From: Macrostomum hystrix
Lineage: Eukaryota; Platyhelminthes; Macrostomidae
Direction of reading: 5' to 3'
Length of the DNA: 64,000 nucleotides
Assembly (NCBI GenBank): GCA_950097015.1
Contig: CATNEN010000038.1
Span: 28,302,501 to 28,366,500, forward strand
A model generated the notes under the pieces. It was not told where the DNA came from and searched no databases. It worked only from the letters and a program-made list of their open reading frames with translations. Positions 49,584 to 61,246 of the stretch are shown here, piece by piece (position 1 is the first letter of the stretch; each line of letters opens with the position of its first letter). Both the position numbers and the translations under genes were made by a program.

Positions 49584-52500
49584 TGTACGGATAACTTTGC
49601 GTCGCACTGGTTGCACTCGAGCCAACGCCAATGCCCTGGTTGTTTTGCATCCGCTAAAATTAGTATAAAACTATTTTAACTTTGACAGTCTGCGATATTA
49701 ACATCGACCTGTCCAGTTACAGATAAAATTCTTGTCTGTGTTCTTATTTGTCGATTTGCTTAAAAAAGTTGATTAAATAAAAAAATTAATATTTAAGTAC
49801 AGCACGGTGGCAGCTATTGCGCGGCGCATCTGATGAAAGCGGCGTACAGAAGTTCAGATGTGGCGGACGCCACACCTTCCCTCAACTACCCCAGCTACTG
49901 GTGGTACCAATTTAACGACTGCAGGTGAACTGAAGTAAAACGGAGTTAAGTTTCTTGCTAAAAGACAGGAATCGAACTCCCGACCTTCAAGTCGTCAGTC
50001 CGACGCACCAACCACTAGGCTACAATCTCTACAACTCCTACTAGGCAAGTTGAGCTCTCCACTAACAGGTGACACTTCTACCTATGCTCTTAGTCGATCA
50101 AGAATTTTATCCTTCATTTTGTGTGTTAGCGATCGCTTTCTTTGTGATCGCTTGCGCACCTTTGGTGGCATTAGTCCTAATTAGGCTCGGCGACCAATTA
50201 GGCTTTAGGGTCAGTTGCAAAACAATGGACGACTGTCAAATGGTTAGAATGACTCATGTTTGTGAATGTATTTTTCCATGTGCCTGTTAATTATTTTCAC
50301 CAAAATTGACACCTGCAAAGTCAAGCTAGGTGGATATTTGGCTCACCTGAAGGCAAGCCAGCCTCTCAGCGAACATTTGTTCCACATCCAGTAGGCTCTG
50401 GCGATAGCACGCCCGCAGCGCCTCGAACTCTGATCTGAGTCGGACCAAGTCGTGCCGAGTTCGAACCAGGGCCTCATAAAAATTGGCGCCCGATTTGACT
50501 GCAGAGTTGGCGGTTCAGGGCTTATTAATTCGCATTTGTCTGATCATTTTTATAGAAATATTTGTAGCCATCGTTAAGCATGATTGGAAAAAGACGGGAA
50601 CAAGTGGTCCGGTGAAGTGAGCAATAGCATACTCAAGGACCTTGACGATATCGAATTTGATAGCACACCGAATATTGGTGACACTAGACCCGCTGCAAGC
50701 GAGGAGGCAGTTCTGCCCATTCCGCTGACCCCTGAGCACACACGCACATAGATACTGTACGCTGGCACACGCTCGCACAGGTGTGTACATCTGCCCTGAC
50801 TTTCTCATCGTCAGGCAGTGTACACTATCACTGTGGCTTGGAGGTTGGCCCTCAAGGGCGTAAATTGCACGACAAGCCCCCAAGCCTTCTCTCCGCGGCT
50901 GCGCCTCAAATGAATGTGGCCTCGCCGTGGAATCGAGCTCAGGGACCTTGGTGCGAGAGGCAAACGCGTTAACCGCTCTACCACTCACCTCCTATTGGTT
51001 GTCCTATGAAATGTGGTAAACTTATGAAGCTATGGGCATAGGATAGAGCTAAATAATCTACAGACTTTGTCATTATTAAACAATTTTCGCCCGAGTGTCA
51101 TGCTGAAATGAAGCTGCTGTTGATAAAAGTACAAAACTGTTTATGTTTTCGCGTTCGTTAGTGTAAGCCAGGTCCGCATTCACTCTGATTTCGATTTCAG
51201 ATGATGCAGAAGATAATAAAAGTCAACACTGATTGACAATTTTGAAGGGTACAATAGCTGTCGGAAATGCTTCCTCCAGAAAACCTTCTCGTCGTTTCCT
51301 TTGACTCTCCTCTTTAATCTCTTGCTCACCAATTAGTTAATCAGTACGCTTCACTGCACTTTAATTGTTTCGCTTTCTATCGTCCTTTTAGCCCATAGAC
51401 TACGCATCCTACCCGCCCCTTGCTAACTCAATCGTTGTCTATGTTTTTAATTCCGTGCTCGGTAGAGTTCCCCTTTAGTTGCTTCTAAGTGCGCACTAAG
51501 CCCACTAGATCTTCGGACCAAATTCTTTTTACTTTCTAAATACAAGTTTAATACAAGCAAGGAAATTTTGTCCCAAGCGACAATAGCAAATGGATTGTGT
51601 TGTTTCTGACACAGATGCAACGGAGTTTGACGGAGCAGAGCTAGGATTAGCAATAAAAGAAAAATTGTTCCAGAAAATATGGTTCTGTTTAGCTACTCAA
51701 GTCCTGATCCCACACAGAGCTGAGTATTGTCAGAATGCGTGCACGAAAAAGATTGATGGCTTTAGAGCAAATCTATGCAGATCTATGGTAGACACTCTAA
51801 CATATATACAATATGGATTGATCAATCGATATGTCTATAACTCTTCAGTCGGCGATGCTTTCACAGATGAACCACATTGGTTTCCATGACACTATTTTTC
51901 TCAAACAATAACAAAGTAAGTCTAGCTTAAATGAACATCAATTTATACTCTAAACTTGCTTTATAGAAAAGTGACTTGCTTTACAAGTAAGAAATCTGGT
52001 TTTCGAGAAATGCACTTACAATTAATAGTAATAAAAATAAAAATAAATATGATAATAAGGAAAAATAGTACCAACTGTCGCATGAGGGCTGTGGGCAATG
52101 GAACATCATTTAGTAACACTAGACCCAACCAGCGAGGAGGCAATTTCGTCCATTCCGCTGACTCCTGAGCACACACGCCTCAGATACTGTACACAAGCAG
52201 GCACACGCTCACACAGGTGTGTACATCTGCCCTGACTTTCTCCTCGTCACGCAGTGTACACTCTCACTGTGCCTTGGAGGGTGTAAATTGCACGAAAAGC
52301 TCCATGCATTTCATTGTGTTCTATTGTAACAAAAACATTCGTTTGTCAACTTTCGATCACCATTAAACTGATAGGACCAAAGCTGTCTTATGAGCAAAAA
52401 TTCACACAGGGTTGTGTACACATTGCCCCGTATCTTTCAGTCTAGCAGAGTCAAATCGTACTGGTGACTCGATAAATCAGAAAGCAAAAACTCTAGAGAA

Positions 52501-55500
52501 TCGAACTACCAAGAATTGCACAACTCTGAGGGACTGGAATGAGTAGAACTAGGTGTGTAGTTTCTGTATACTACTGATCTCAGATTAAACTCTGCTAGTA
52601 AATGGCATTGCTAGCATAATGCGCACAATTTTAAGGAATTTAATGGATTTTGTTATTTCCTGTGACCAAGCTTTCCCCGTCCTCTCACAGTCCAGTGTGC
52701 CGCCCCGCACTAATGCCCTGCTTCTAGTGTGACGGCGTGCTTAGTGTGAGCCAATTGAACGGACTGGGGAGAGGAAACACGAGACCCAGCTGCCGCCATC
52801 CTCAGGACTTGGATGATGGCTTAGCCGGATGAGAACGGCATTAGCGCAGGCGAGAGAACAGGATTAGAACAGCCGTTCCGCGCCGCGAACTCCCAAAAAT
52901 CCGACAAGACTCAGCCCCCCCGCGCTTCGCCAGCCAGTTGGGGAGGCCTGTTTTGTATCAATATCGATTTATTGGAGTATGGGAGTTTGCTTTCGGGACA
53001 GTGCATGGCACGCAGCTGATTGGCGGGTCCCTCAGCCCTTCTACTGGCTTAGTAGTGAGTTTATCGTATAGCGTCAGTATTACTCGCTGGGTTTATACTT
53101 TATAGTGTTCGAAAACTGTTAAAAGTGCACGCGTGGTCGAACTCACATCACGAATTCATGAAACAGACCGAAAGAGTCCAGATATCGAGAAGTGGAAAAA
53201 CGTACCTAATCGAATTGTGATCGCCCAGTCTTATCACAGTGGGACAGCCCATTTGATTGGAATGTGGTAAAATAAAGTAGCAAAATTAGTATTCTACTTC
53301 TGGTTCGCAAAGTCAATTAATCTTAAAAATTGATTTGCAATTTTTCTAATCGTATCTGTTCAGTGTCAGGGTTTGATTAAAGTTAAACATATTATGCAGA
53401 ATTTTCCAATTCTGTTGGGATTGTAATTGAAGGATTTAGGTGGGATTGTAATTGAAGGATTTAGTTGGGATTTTAATTCAAGGCTTTAGTTGGGATTTTA
53501 ATTGAGGGATTTAGGTGGGATTGTAATTAAAGGATTTAGTTGGGATTTTAATTGAAGGATTTAGTTGGGATTGTAATTAAAGGATTTAGTTGGGATTGTA
53601 ATTGAGGGATTTAGGCGGGATTGTAATTGAGGGATTTAGGTGGGATTGTAATTGAGGAATTTAGGCGGGATCGTAATTCAGGGATTTAGGTGGGATTGTA
53701 ATTGAAGGATTTAGTTGGGATTGTAATTGAAGGATTTAGGCGGGATTGTAATTGAAGGATTTAGGTGGGATTGTAATTGAAGGATTTAGGCGGGATTGTA
53801 ATTGAGGGATTTAGGCGGGATTGTAATTGAAGGATTTAGGTGGGATTGTAATTGAGGGATTTAGGCGGGATTGTAATTGAAGGATTTAGTTGGGATTGTA
53901 ATTAAAGGATTTAGTTGGGATTGTAATTGAAGGATTTAGTTAGGATTGTAATTGAAGGATTTAGTTGGGATTGTAATTGAAGGATTTAGTTGGGATTGTA
54001 ATTGAGGGATTTAGGTGGGATTGTAATTGAAGGATTTAGGCGGGATTGTAATTGAAGGATTTAGGTGGGATTGTAATTGAGGGATTTAGGCGGGATTGTA
54101 ATTGAAGGATTTAGGTGGGATTGTAATTGAAGGATTTAGGTGGGATTGTAATTGAAGGATTTAGTTGGGATAGAAATTGAAGGATTTAGGTGGGATTTTA
54201 ATTGAAGGATTTAGGTGGGATTGTAATTGAAGGATTTAGGTGGGATTGTAATTGAAGGATTTAGTTGGGATTTTAATTGAAGGATTTAGTTGGGATTTTA
54301 ATTGAAGGATTTAGGTGGGATTGTAATTGAGGGATTTAGTTGGGAATTTTAATTGAAGGATTTAGGTCGGATTCTAATTGAGGGATTTAGGTCGGATTCT
54401 AATTGAGGGATTTGGGCGGGATTCTAATTGAGGGATTTAGTTGGGATTCTAATTGAGGGATTTAGGTGGGATTCTAATTGAAGGATTTAGGTGGGATTCT
54501 AATTGAAGGATTTGGGCGGGATTCTATTTCAGGGATTTAGTTGGGATTGTAATTGAGGGATTTAGGCGGGATTGTAATTGAGGGATTTAGGTGGGATTAT
54601 AATTGAAGGATTTAGTTGGGATTTTAATTGAGGGATTTAGGCGGGATTGTAATTGAGGGATTTAGGCGGGATTGTAATTCAAGGCTTTAGTTGGGATTTT
54701 AATTGAGGGATTTAGGTGGGATTGTAATTGAAGGATTTAGGCGGGATTGCAATTCAAGGCTTTAGTTGGGATTTTAATTGAGGGATTTAGGTGGGATTAT
54801 TAATTGAAGGATTTAGGCGGGATTGTAATTCAAGGCTTTAGTTGGGATTTTAATTGAGGGATTTAGGTGGGATTGTAATTGAGGGATTTAGGTGGGATTG
54901 TAATTGAGGGATTTAGTTGGGATTTTTAATTGAAGGATTTAGGTCGAATTCTAATTGAGGGATTTAGGTCGGATTCTAATTGAGGGATTTAGGTCGGATT
55001 CTAATTGAGGGATTTAGGTCGGATTCTAATTGAGGGATTTGGGCGGGATTCTAATTGAGGGATTTAGGTGGGATTCTAATTGAGGGATTTAGGTGGGATT
55101 CTAATTGAAGGATTTGGGCGGGATTCTATTTGAGGGATTTAGTTGGGATTGTAATTGAGGGATTTAGGCGGGATTGTAATTGAGGGATTTAGGTGGGATT
55201 ATAATTGAAGGATTTAGTTGGGATTGTAATTGAAGGATTTAGTTGGGATTTTTAATTGAAGGATTTAGGTCGGATTCTAATTGAGGGATTTAGGTCGGAT
55301 TCTAATTGAGGGATTTAGGTCGGATTCTAATTGAGGGATTTAGGTCGGATTCTAATTGAGGGATTTGGGCGGGATTCTAATTGAGGGATTTAGGTGGGAT
55401 TCTAATTGAGTGATTTAGGTGGGATTCTAATTGAAGGATTTAGGTGGGATTCTAATTGAAGGATTTGGGCGGGATTCTATTTGAGGGATTTAGTTGGGAT

Positions 55501-56605
55501 TGTAATTGAGGGATTTAGGCGGGATTGTAATTGAGGGATTTAGGTGGGATTATAATTGAAGGATTTAGGTGGGATTGTAATTGAAGGATTTAGGTGGGAT
55601 TGTAATTGAAGGATTTAGGTGGGATTGTAATTGAAGGATTTAGGTGGGATTGTAATTGAAGGATTTAGGTGGGATTGTAATTGAAGGATTTAGGTGGGAT
55701 TTTAATTGAAGGATTTAGGTGGGATTGTAATTGAAGGATTTAGTTGGGATTTTTAATTGAAGGATTTAGGTGGGATTGTAATTGAAGGATTTAGTTGGGA
55801 TTTTTAATTGAAGGATTTAGGTTGGACTGTAATTGAAGGATTTAGGTGGGATTGTAATTGAAGGATTTAGGTGGGATTGTAATTGAAGGATTTAGTTGGG
55901 ATTGTAATTGAAGGATTTAGGTGGGATTCTAATTGAGGGATTTAGGTGGGATTCTATTTGAAGGATTTAGGTGGGATTCTAATTGAAGGATTTAGGTGGG
56001 ATTCTAATTGAGGGATTCAGGTGGGACTGCTATGGAATAATCTTAGTGGGATCGTAAAAGTTTTTTGTTTGAATTGTAATTCAATTCAATCTCAGTTCTT
56101 GAATTAACTGTAAAAATGACTCACCACTTTGAGCAGAGATTGCGCTATCTAGACTGCAGTTGCTGGGTATGTGTTGGGATGTGGCATGCTGCTGCTGCTG
56201 TTGCATGAAACAATTACTTTGATGATTTACTTGAAGCTCTGTTTGACCTTGGCGATCACTGAAATAAAGTTAGATAATGCGCTGATACAATAATAGTTTC
56301 TAGTTGTCCTGTTGAATCTAGTGTCCGGCTGCAGTGTTCAGGCAATAAAAACGTCATGCCAAGTAAGTCAGAAAGTGCGCAATGAAAATGTGGCCAGATT
56401 CAATGATAAAGAATCTATGGAGTTCGCGCTGCAATGTCCAAACAAGACTGGACAGAATAATAGTCAGATAAAATCGCTGCCTTCATTGTGGAGTGGAATG
56501 AATGAGGAAATCGAAAGGTTAAACAGCTGTTGCACATTTAGAGATAGCATTGCTTACCTGTAATGTGTGTCTGCCATCTGCTGATGCTGCTGGTGCTGCT
56601 GCTGT

Positions 56606-56639
<34 letters not shown>

Positions 56640-59513
56640 TTAAAGTGGTGGCTCCTGTTGATGAAAGTACCTGCAGCAGCTCCTTGGGCACTGGCCGACC
56701 AGCCTTGACGTAGCGTTGTGCCTCGAACATAGCTGGACAATAACAAAAAGTACACTTCACTTATTGTGATATTTTTGCTTTGAATGTGTATCGTCGGTAA
56801 ATAATTCCAGAGTTGTATGCAGATAAGGATAGCAATCGTGGCTTCCGGCGCCAGTTGACTGCTCCCGGAGTGGGATATGTACTTCCGGAGTGGGATATCT
56901 ACTTCCGGAGTGGGATATCTACTTCCGGAGTGGGATATCTACTTCCGGAGTGGGATATCTACTTCCGGAGTGGGATATCTACTTCCGGAGTGGAATATGT
57001 ACTTCCGGAGTGGGATATGTACTTCCGGAGTGGGATATCTACTTCCGGAGTGGGATATCTACTTCCGGAGTGGGATATCTACTTCCGGAGTGGGATATCT
57101 ACTTCCGGAGTGGGATATCTACTTCCGGAGTGGGATATGTACTTCCGGAGTGGGATATCTACTTCCGGAGTGGGATATCTACTTCCGGAGTGGGATATCT
57201 ACTTCCGGAGTGGAATATGTACTTCAGGAGTGGGATATCTACTTCCGGAGTGGGATATCTACTTCCGGAGTGGGATATCTACTTCCGGAGTGTGATATCT
57301 ACTTCCGGAGTGGGATATCTACTTCCGGAGTGGGATATCTACTTCCGGAGTGGGATATCTACTTCCGGAGTGGGATATCTACTTCCGGAGTGGGATATCT
57401 ACTTCCGGAGTGGAATATCTACTTCCGGAGTGGGATATCTACTTCCGGAGTGTGATATCTACTTCCGGAGTGGGATATCTACTTCCGGAGTGGGATATCT
57501 ACTTCCGGAGTGGGATATCTACTTCCGGAGTGGAATATGTACTTCCGGAGTGTGATATCTACTTCCGGAGTGGGATATCTACTTCCGGAGTGGGATATCT
57601 ACTTCCGGAGTGGGATATCTACTTCCGGAGTGTGATATCTACTTCCGGAGTGGGATATCTACTTCCGGAGTGGGATATCTACTTCCGGAGTGGGATATCT
57701 ACTTCCGGAGTGGGATATCTACTTCCGGAGTGGGATATCTACTTCCGGAGTGGAATATGTACTTCCGGAGTGGGATATGTACTTCCGGAGTGGGATATCT
57801 ACTTCCGGAGTGGGATGTCTACTTCCGGAGTGTGATATCTACTTCCGGAGTGGGATATCTACTTCCGGAGTGGGATATCTACTTCCGGAGTGGGATATCT
57901 ACTTCCGGAGTGGGATATCTACTCCTGGAGTGGGATATCTACTTCCGGAGTGGGATATCTACTTCCGTAGTAGGATATCTACTTCCGTAGTAGGATATCT
58001 ACTTCCGTAGTAGGATATCTACTTCCGTAGTAGGATATATACTTCCGTAGTAGGATATATACTTCCGTAGTAGGATATCTACTTCCGTAGTAGGATATCT
58101 ACTTCCGGAGTGGGATATCTACTTCCGGAGTGGGATATCTACTTCCGGAGTGGGATATCTACTTCCGGAGTGGAATATGTACTTCCGGAGTGGGATATGT
58201 ACTTCCGGAGTGGGATATCTACTTCCGGAGTGGGATATCTACTTCTGGAGAGGGATATCTACTTCTGGAGAGGGATATCTACTTCTGGAGTGGGATATCT
58301 ACTTCTGGAGTGGGATATCTACTTCTGGAGTGGGATATCTACTTCCGGAGTGGGATATCTACTTCCGGAGTGGAATATGTACTTCCGGAGTGGGATATGT
58401 ACTTCCGGAGTGGGATATCTACTTCCGGAGTGGAATATGTACTTCCGGAGTGGGATATGTACTTCCGGAGTGGGATATCTACTTCCGGAGTGGGATATCT
58501 ACTTCCGGAGTGGGATATCTACTTCCGGAGTGGGATATCTACTTCCGGAGTGGGATATCTACTTCCGGAGTGGGATATCTACTTCCGGAGTGGGATATCT
58601 ACTTCCGGAGTGGGATATCTACTTCCGGAGTGGGATATATACTTCTGGAGAGGGATATTTACTTCCGTAGTAGGATATCTACTTCCGGAGTGGGATATCT
58701 ACTTCCGGAGTGGGATATATACTTCCGTAGTAGGATATCTACTTCCGGAGTGGGATATCTACTTCCGGAGTGGGATATATACTTCCGTAGTAGGATATCT
58801 ACTTCCGGAGTGGGATATCTACTTCCGTAGTAGGATATATCCTTCCGGAGTGGGAATTTTACTTCCAGAGTGATATATCTAACAAGCCATATTGAGGTAC
58901 AAGGTAATCAAGCAAGAAGTCTTGGGTTTCAAAGATGTCGTCGTGAATGTGCTCATGAAGATGACTATCTCATCCACTGAAGCGGTACTCATTAGGGAGT
59001 GCGCCCTCAAGTGCCCTGAAAATCACCCTATTCTGTTTTTCAACTTTACTTTCTTGTTCTTCTTGTCCCAATTGAGCCAAATTTCTCTCCTAATAGGAAA
59101 ATCAGATTGCGTAGAAACGAATGACTCAACGCTCTGCATAGGAAAATGACTCATATCTACTGTGCGGAAAAGCGATTTGCTGGATCAAATCATAAAAATG
59201 ATCTTGTAGAAGTAAGAAACTTTAAACCAGACCACACTTTCGCTAAAACTAGACTAACAGCGCCTATTTATCGAACTAATAATATCATAGTTACTATACA
59301 TACCTTGATGCACCTCTGGTGGACATGTGCACACAAGATGCTGCTGCTGCTGCTGCTGCTGTTGATGCTTAACAGCGGAAGTAGAATTTGGCGATCTGCC
59401 AATGTGCTGCTGCTGCTGCATGTTAGTCAAGCGGTGCCCCGAAAATACAGACAGGGTCTTTGATGCCTGCTCGAGTCGAGACACCAACTGGCGTATCTCA
59501 CTGTGGCTCGTCT
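45311..59513 (-). CDS. Unidentified polyQ / coiled-coil / proline-rich scaffold-like protein, most of gene
   Basis: Seven exons join in phase: 59304-59513, 56558-56732, 56125-56258, 50347-50498, 49184-49653, 47094-47268 and 45311-46024 (stop). They give about 675 residues. A further upstream exon (60669-60800) is likely. In order: a helical segment (SEIRQLVSRLEQASKTL), Gln/His runs, KAGRPVPKELLQVLS, a charged helix (LVRLRSEFEALRACYRQSLL), about 20 pure Gln, another helix (RTRQSLLDSLGNVSKSL), and a tail with Pro runs and an NPTYDEYLLPPP motif that could be tyrosine-phosphorylated. This looks like a cytoplasmic adaptor. A p140Cap/SKT-like (AIP3) scaffold is a weak guess from architecture only. 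The gene is convergent with Cav3, and its introns carry two arrays of 2 kb or more. Confidence 0.72.
46225..46450 (-). mobile_element. Degenerate SINE A remnant
   Basis: Contains CCTGAGCACAC, TGTACATCTGCCCTGACT and AACCTTCTCTC in family A order, but with many changes. It adjoins a copy of repeat D. Confidence 0.5.
46545..46990 (+). repeat. Dispersed repeat D, copy 2
   Basis: Begins TACTTCACGATAGATCCC, then ACCGAATGACCGATTTTTGT. The same order occurs at 60290 and, reversed, at 27130. Also contains ATTTGAAATATCTCCGCGTG, paralleled near 60535. Class unknown. Confidence 0.6.
47094..47268 (-). CDS. Scaffold gene exon with short polyQ
   Basis: Acceptor AATTTACAG|T; donor TCTCAG|GTAAGA. Encodes ASPDLSSKNDSRRFSPVKL, seven to eight Gln, and EVMYHSQPEFRSVNMVQSQ. 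It completes a Tyr codon begun in the previous exon. Confidence 0.76.
47277..49182. other. Scaffold gene intron without recognised feature
   Basis: Both strands have only short frames. No repeat array or SINE was recognised. CT-rich around 48160-48350. Confidence 0.45.
49184..49653 (-). CDS. Scaffold gene exon with ~20-residue pure polyQ
   Basis: Starts after AATTTTAG and encodes MQNNQGIGVGSSATSATQSY, about 20 Gln from uninterrupted CAG, then helical sequence (ETQATERQLGELEQLVAAT; NRGVRDLIRDGFEDATTAE). Donor GAATA|GTGAGA. Without splicing the frame would stop at TAG there, giving a possible short isoform. Confidence 0.8.
49803..50035 (-). mobile_element. SINE family B copy
   Basis: On the minus strand: tRNA-like head (TTGTAGCCTAGTGGTTGG, then GGGAGTTCGATTCC) and body AGCAAGAAACTTAACTCCG. 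The 3' part is diverged. Confidence 0.7.
50347..50498 (-). CDS. Scaffold gene exon: charged helix
   Basis: Acceptor AACTCTGCAG; donor TTCAG|GTGAGC. Encodes VKSGANFYEALVRTRHDLVR, LRSEFEALRACYRQSLLDVE and QMFAERLACLQ, a predicted helix or coiled coil. The first base comes from the preceding exon. Only this frame is open. Confidence 0.82.
50680..50992 (-). mobile_element. SINE family A, near-complete copy
   Basis: Reverse-oriented. The right end holds the tRNA-like head (GTGGTAGAGCGGTTAACGCG on the minus strand). A possible 7-bp duplication TATTGGT lies at 50673-50679 and 50993-50999. Confidence 0.82.
51000..52082. other. Scaffold gene intron stretch without recognised feature
   Basis: A 99-residue plus-strand frame at 51590-51889 has no recognisable similarity or splice context. 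Nothing else was seen. Confidence 0.4.
52083..52300 (-). mobile_element. SINE A copy lacking its tRNA-like head
   Basis: Family A body (CACTAGACCC, CTGACTCCTGAGCACACACG, TGTACATCTGCCCTGACTTT). It ends at GTAAATTGCACG without the head, the 5' truncation usual for LINE-mobilised copies. Confidence 0.72.
52660..52960. other. GC-rich patch, possible unclassified repeat
   Basis: Markedly more GC-rich than its surroundings, with no coding frame or second copy recognised in the window. It could be an uncharacterised insertion. Confidence 0.25.
53405..56040. repeat. 25-bp minisatellite, scaffold gene intron
   Basis: About 105 units of 25 bp containing GGGATTGTAATTGAAGGATT plus TAG. Variants (GAGGG/GAAGG, TTGTAA/TTCTAA, AGGTG/AGTTG/AGGCG) recur in long blocks, with a ~300-base block duplicated near 54350 and 54910. 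It ends about 85 bases past the donor of exon 56125-56258. Confidence 0.96.
56125..56258 (-). CDS. Scaffold gene exon with Gln run
   Basis: Acceptor TTTATTTCAG; donor AAGTG|GTGAGT. Encodes SDRQGQTELQVNHQSNCFMQ, QQQQH and IPSNCSLDSAISAQS. Both junctions fit the neighbouring exons in phase. Confidence 0.75.
56558..56732 (-). CDS. Scaffold gene exon: KAGRPVPKELLQVLS and His/Gln run
   Basis: Acceptor TATTGTCCAG; donor TACAG|GTAAGC. Encodes MFEAQRYVKAGRPVPKELLQ, VLSSTGATTLNQ, then an imperfect His/Gln run and ADTHYR. Both junctions fit in phase. Confidence 0.8.
56864..58885. repeat. 20-bp minisatellite ACTTCCGGAGTGGGATATCT, scaffold gene intron
   Basis: About 100 units in perfect 20-bp register. 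Most carry ACTTCCGG, the complement of the ETS-factor core CCGGAAGT. Variants (GGAATATGT, TGTGATATCT, CCGTAGTAGG) recur in groups. Because 20 is not a multiple of three, all three frames are open and overlap. Confidence 0.97.
59304..59513 (-). CDS. Scaffold gene exon: helical segment with Gln runs
   Basis: Acceptor GTAACTGCAG; donor CAAG|GTATGT. Encodes TSHSEIRQLVSRLEQASKTL, SVFSGHRLTNM, two short Gln runs and LVCTCPPEVHQ. The last base plus the first two of the next exon give Ala. Confidence 0.78.
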
Positions 59514-59549
59514 CTGCAGTTACTCTTCTCTCGGTTCAGCCTCCTCTTT

Positions 59550-59940
59550 TCCTCTTCCTGTCTGCCTCCCGCTGTCGCTCTCATTCCTACGCCTGGTCGA
59601 GCCCAAAAAGCTGGGGAATTAAGAGCAGCGTGCTGCGGGGAGGGTGGGGAGGTGGTAGAGGGACCAATTAAAAAAAACTGACCAGAGAGAGCTGCGACCG
59701 GCTGGCAGCCAATGACGGACTGCTCAGCCCCCCCCTCCGAAGGGCGAAAACGATCGCAGTGGCGGACAGCGGAGAAGGAACAGGACGAAGGCCCGGGTGG
59801 GAATCCTTCCTGTGGGGCCTCCATTCCACACTGCCTCAAGGCCTCGCGCCTCATCACTTTCTCCCCGGCTGGACTCGGCCAAAGGCCTTCGGGGATCTCG
59901 CGCTCTAGTCCATCCGATCCCCATTTTCTTCCCCACACTT
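59550..59940. other. GC-rich stretch in scaffold gene intron
   Basis: High GC with frames on both strands but no splice-consistent exon. Possibly an old insertion or regulatory DNA. Confidence 0.25.
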
Positions 59941-60117
59941 AACTTATCCCTTATGCAAGTATATTTGTATGTGAGACCTGGTCTGCTTTTTGTCCCTCAG
60001 CAGCGGTTAAGGGCATGTAATGCATGAATCCGGGCAGATCTCATTTACATGTATATTGCCCGGTTATTCCAAGTGCAATTGGGAATGAAATGTTCAACGT
60101 TCGATATAATAATATTT

Positions 60118-60290
60118 GCTGGAGGGCTGCGGGCACTAGACCCGCAGCCAGCGAGGAGGCACTTCTGCCTATTCCGCAGACTCCTGAGCACAAACTCACT
60201 CAGGAGTGTACATTCTCATCGTCGGGTAGTGTACACTCTCACTGTACCTTGGAGGCTGGCCCTCGTGTATTTCAACTATGGGTCCACTGC
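60118..60290 (-). mobile_element. SINE A partial copy
   Basis: Family A body (CACTAGACCCGCAGCCAGCG, ACTCCTGAGCAC, AGTGTACACTCTCACTGTAC) without the head. It runs straight into repeat D, as at 46450. Confidence 0.7.
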
Positions 60291-60560
60291 CTACTTCACG
60301 ATAGCTCCCAAGCCGAATGACCGATCTTCATGAAAGACCATCAAATGGATCAAAATTTCCGCCTTCTACTATGAATGACTCTCAAAGCCGTCTGGCGTCA
60401 GCATCGTCAAGATATTCAGTGATTGTCGTAGACTCCGGTACTCTGTGACACCCCGACGAGAATTGTTGACTATTTCGACAATGCCAATTTTTTGTCCGAT
60501 TGGTTGAATATTTTGAGCGATGCAGAAAATTATTTGAAATACCCCGTGGTCGTTCAAAAG
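60290..60560 (+). repeat. Dispersed repeat D, copy 3
   Basis: Shares TACTTCACGATAG and CCGAATGACCGAT with the copy at 46545, and a later CAAAGCCGT..GTCAGC.TCGTCAA segment. Confidence 0.6.
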
Positions 60561-60668
60561 CTATAAGGACATAAACTAATTCTGGGTCTGAAATTCTATT
60601 GCACGACCTCTTGAAAATTGCGTCGTACATTTTGGACAGATGTGTCAGAAAACAAATGCAACAGATAC

Positions 60669-60800
60669 TTTTGCGTGTCGTCTCTTGAGTAGACATAATC
60701 TCCCAGCTGGTTGTGTTTGACCAAAGCGTGTTCCCCGCAGCCTTCCAAAGCTTTTCTGTCCTCGTCGGCCTGATTCCATCATCATCATCATCCGGCTCTT
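60669..60800 (-). CDS. Tentative further upstream exon of the scaffold gene
   Basis: After a long polypyrimidine tract the first AG (ACTTAAAG at 60801) opens a 132-nt exon. It encodes EPDDDDDGIRPTRTEKLWKA and WSNTTSWEIMSTQETTRK. The donor AAAA|GTATCT fits the phase of exon 59304-59513 (AAG, Lys). Composition looks coding, but the splice sites are only fair. Confidence 0.45.
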
Positions 60801-61246
60801 CTTTAAGTCCCCCAGGGGGGTTGGCATTGGGATAACATTGGAAAAAGAGGGAGAGAAAGAAGGGGAGAGTTGATGGAGGAGACTGGAGGAATCCTCAGTC
60901 ACGCTTGTTCTCCTCGGCTCATGCTGCATGTTTGTCTCTTTATAAAGCATGGGCTTCAATATCGTTGAGAGATGACTCACCGAGCTCAGACACACACATG
61001 CATATCAATATAGGCTTTCTTCGCAGAGCCGGAATCCCAGAAAAAATGAACTATAATACAAAATATTTCTCGCACGCGATACTCACCTTTCCCATTCATA
61101 TATCCCCCTGTCAATCAATTTCATGCATAATTCCGTCTCAAAAAGAAAATCCCATCTCAAGGCTTATAATGTTGTCGCGTTTTCCTTTAGAATTTAGCTG
61201 CAGTTTGCAATATTTCCGAACTTCACAATCAAAATATAATATGCTG

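Noticed and set aside
51590-51889. 99-residue plus-strand frame (MDCVVSDTDATEFDG…)
   Set aside because: No similarity, no repeat and no splice context. It is antisense to an intron of the scaffold gene, so there is too little to support a gene.
53405-56040. Telomere-like or interstitial telomeric repeat (GGATTTAGG)
   Set aside because: The 25-bp unit only partly resembles TTAGGG and has no short G-rich telomeric period.
56813-58873. Several overlapping 100-250 codon frames reading SGVGYLLPEWDIYF-type repeats
   Set aside because: The 20-bp unit opens all three frames; an array artefact.
60996-61060. A still earlier scaffold exon ending GAGCTCG|GTGAGT
   Set aside because: Phase would fit the 60669-60800 exon, but the upstream acceptor and composition are unconvincing.
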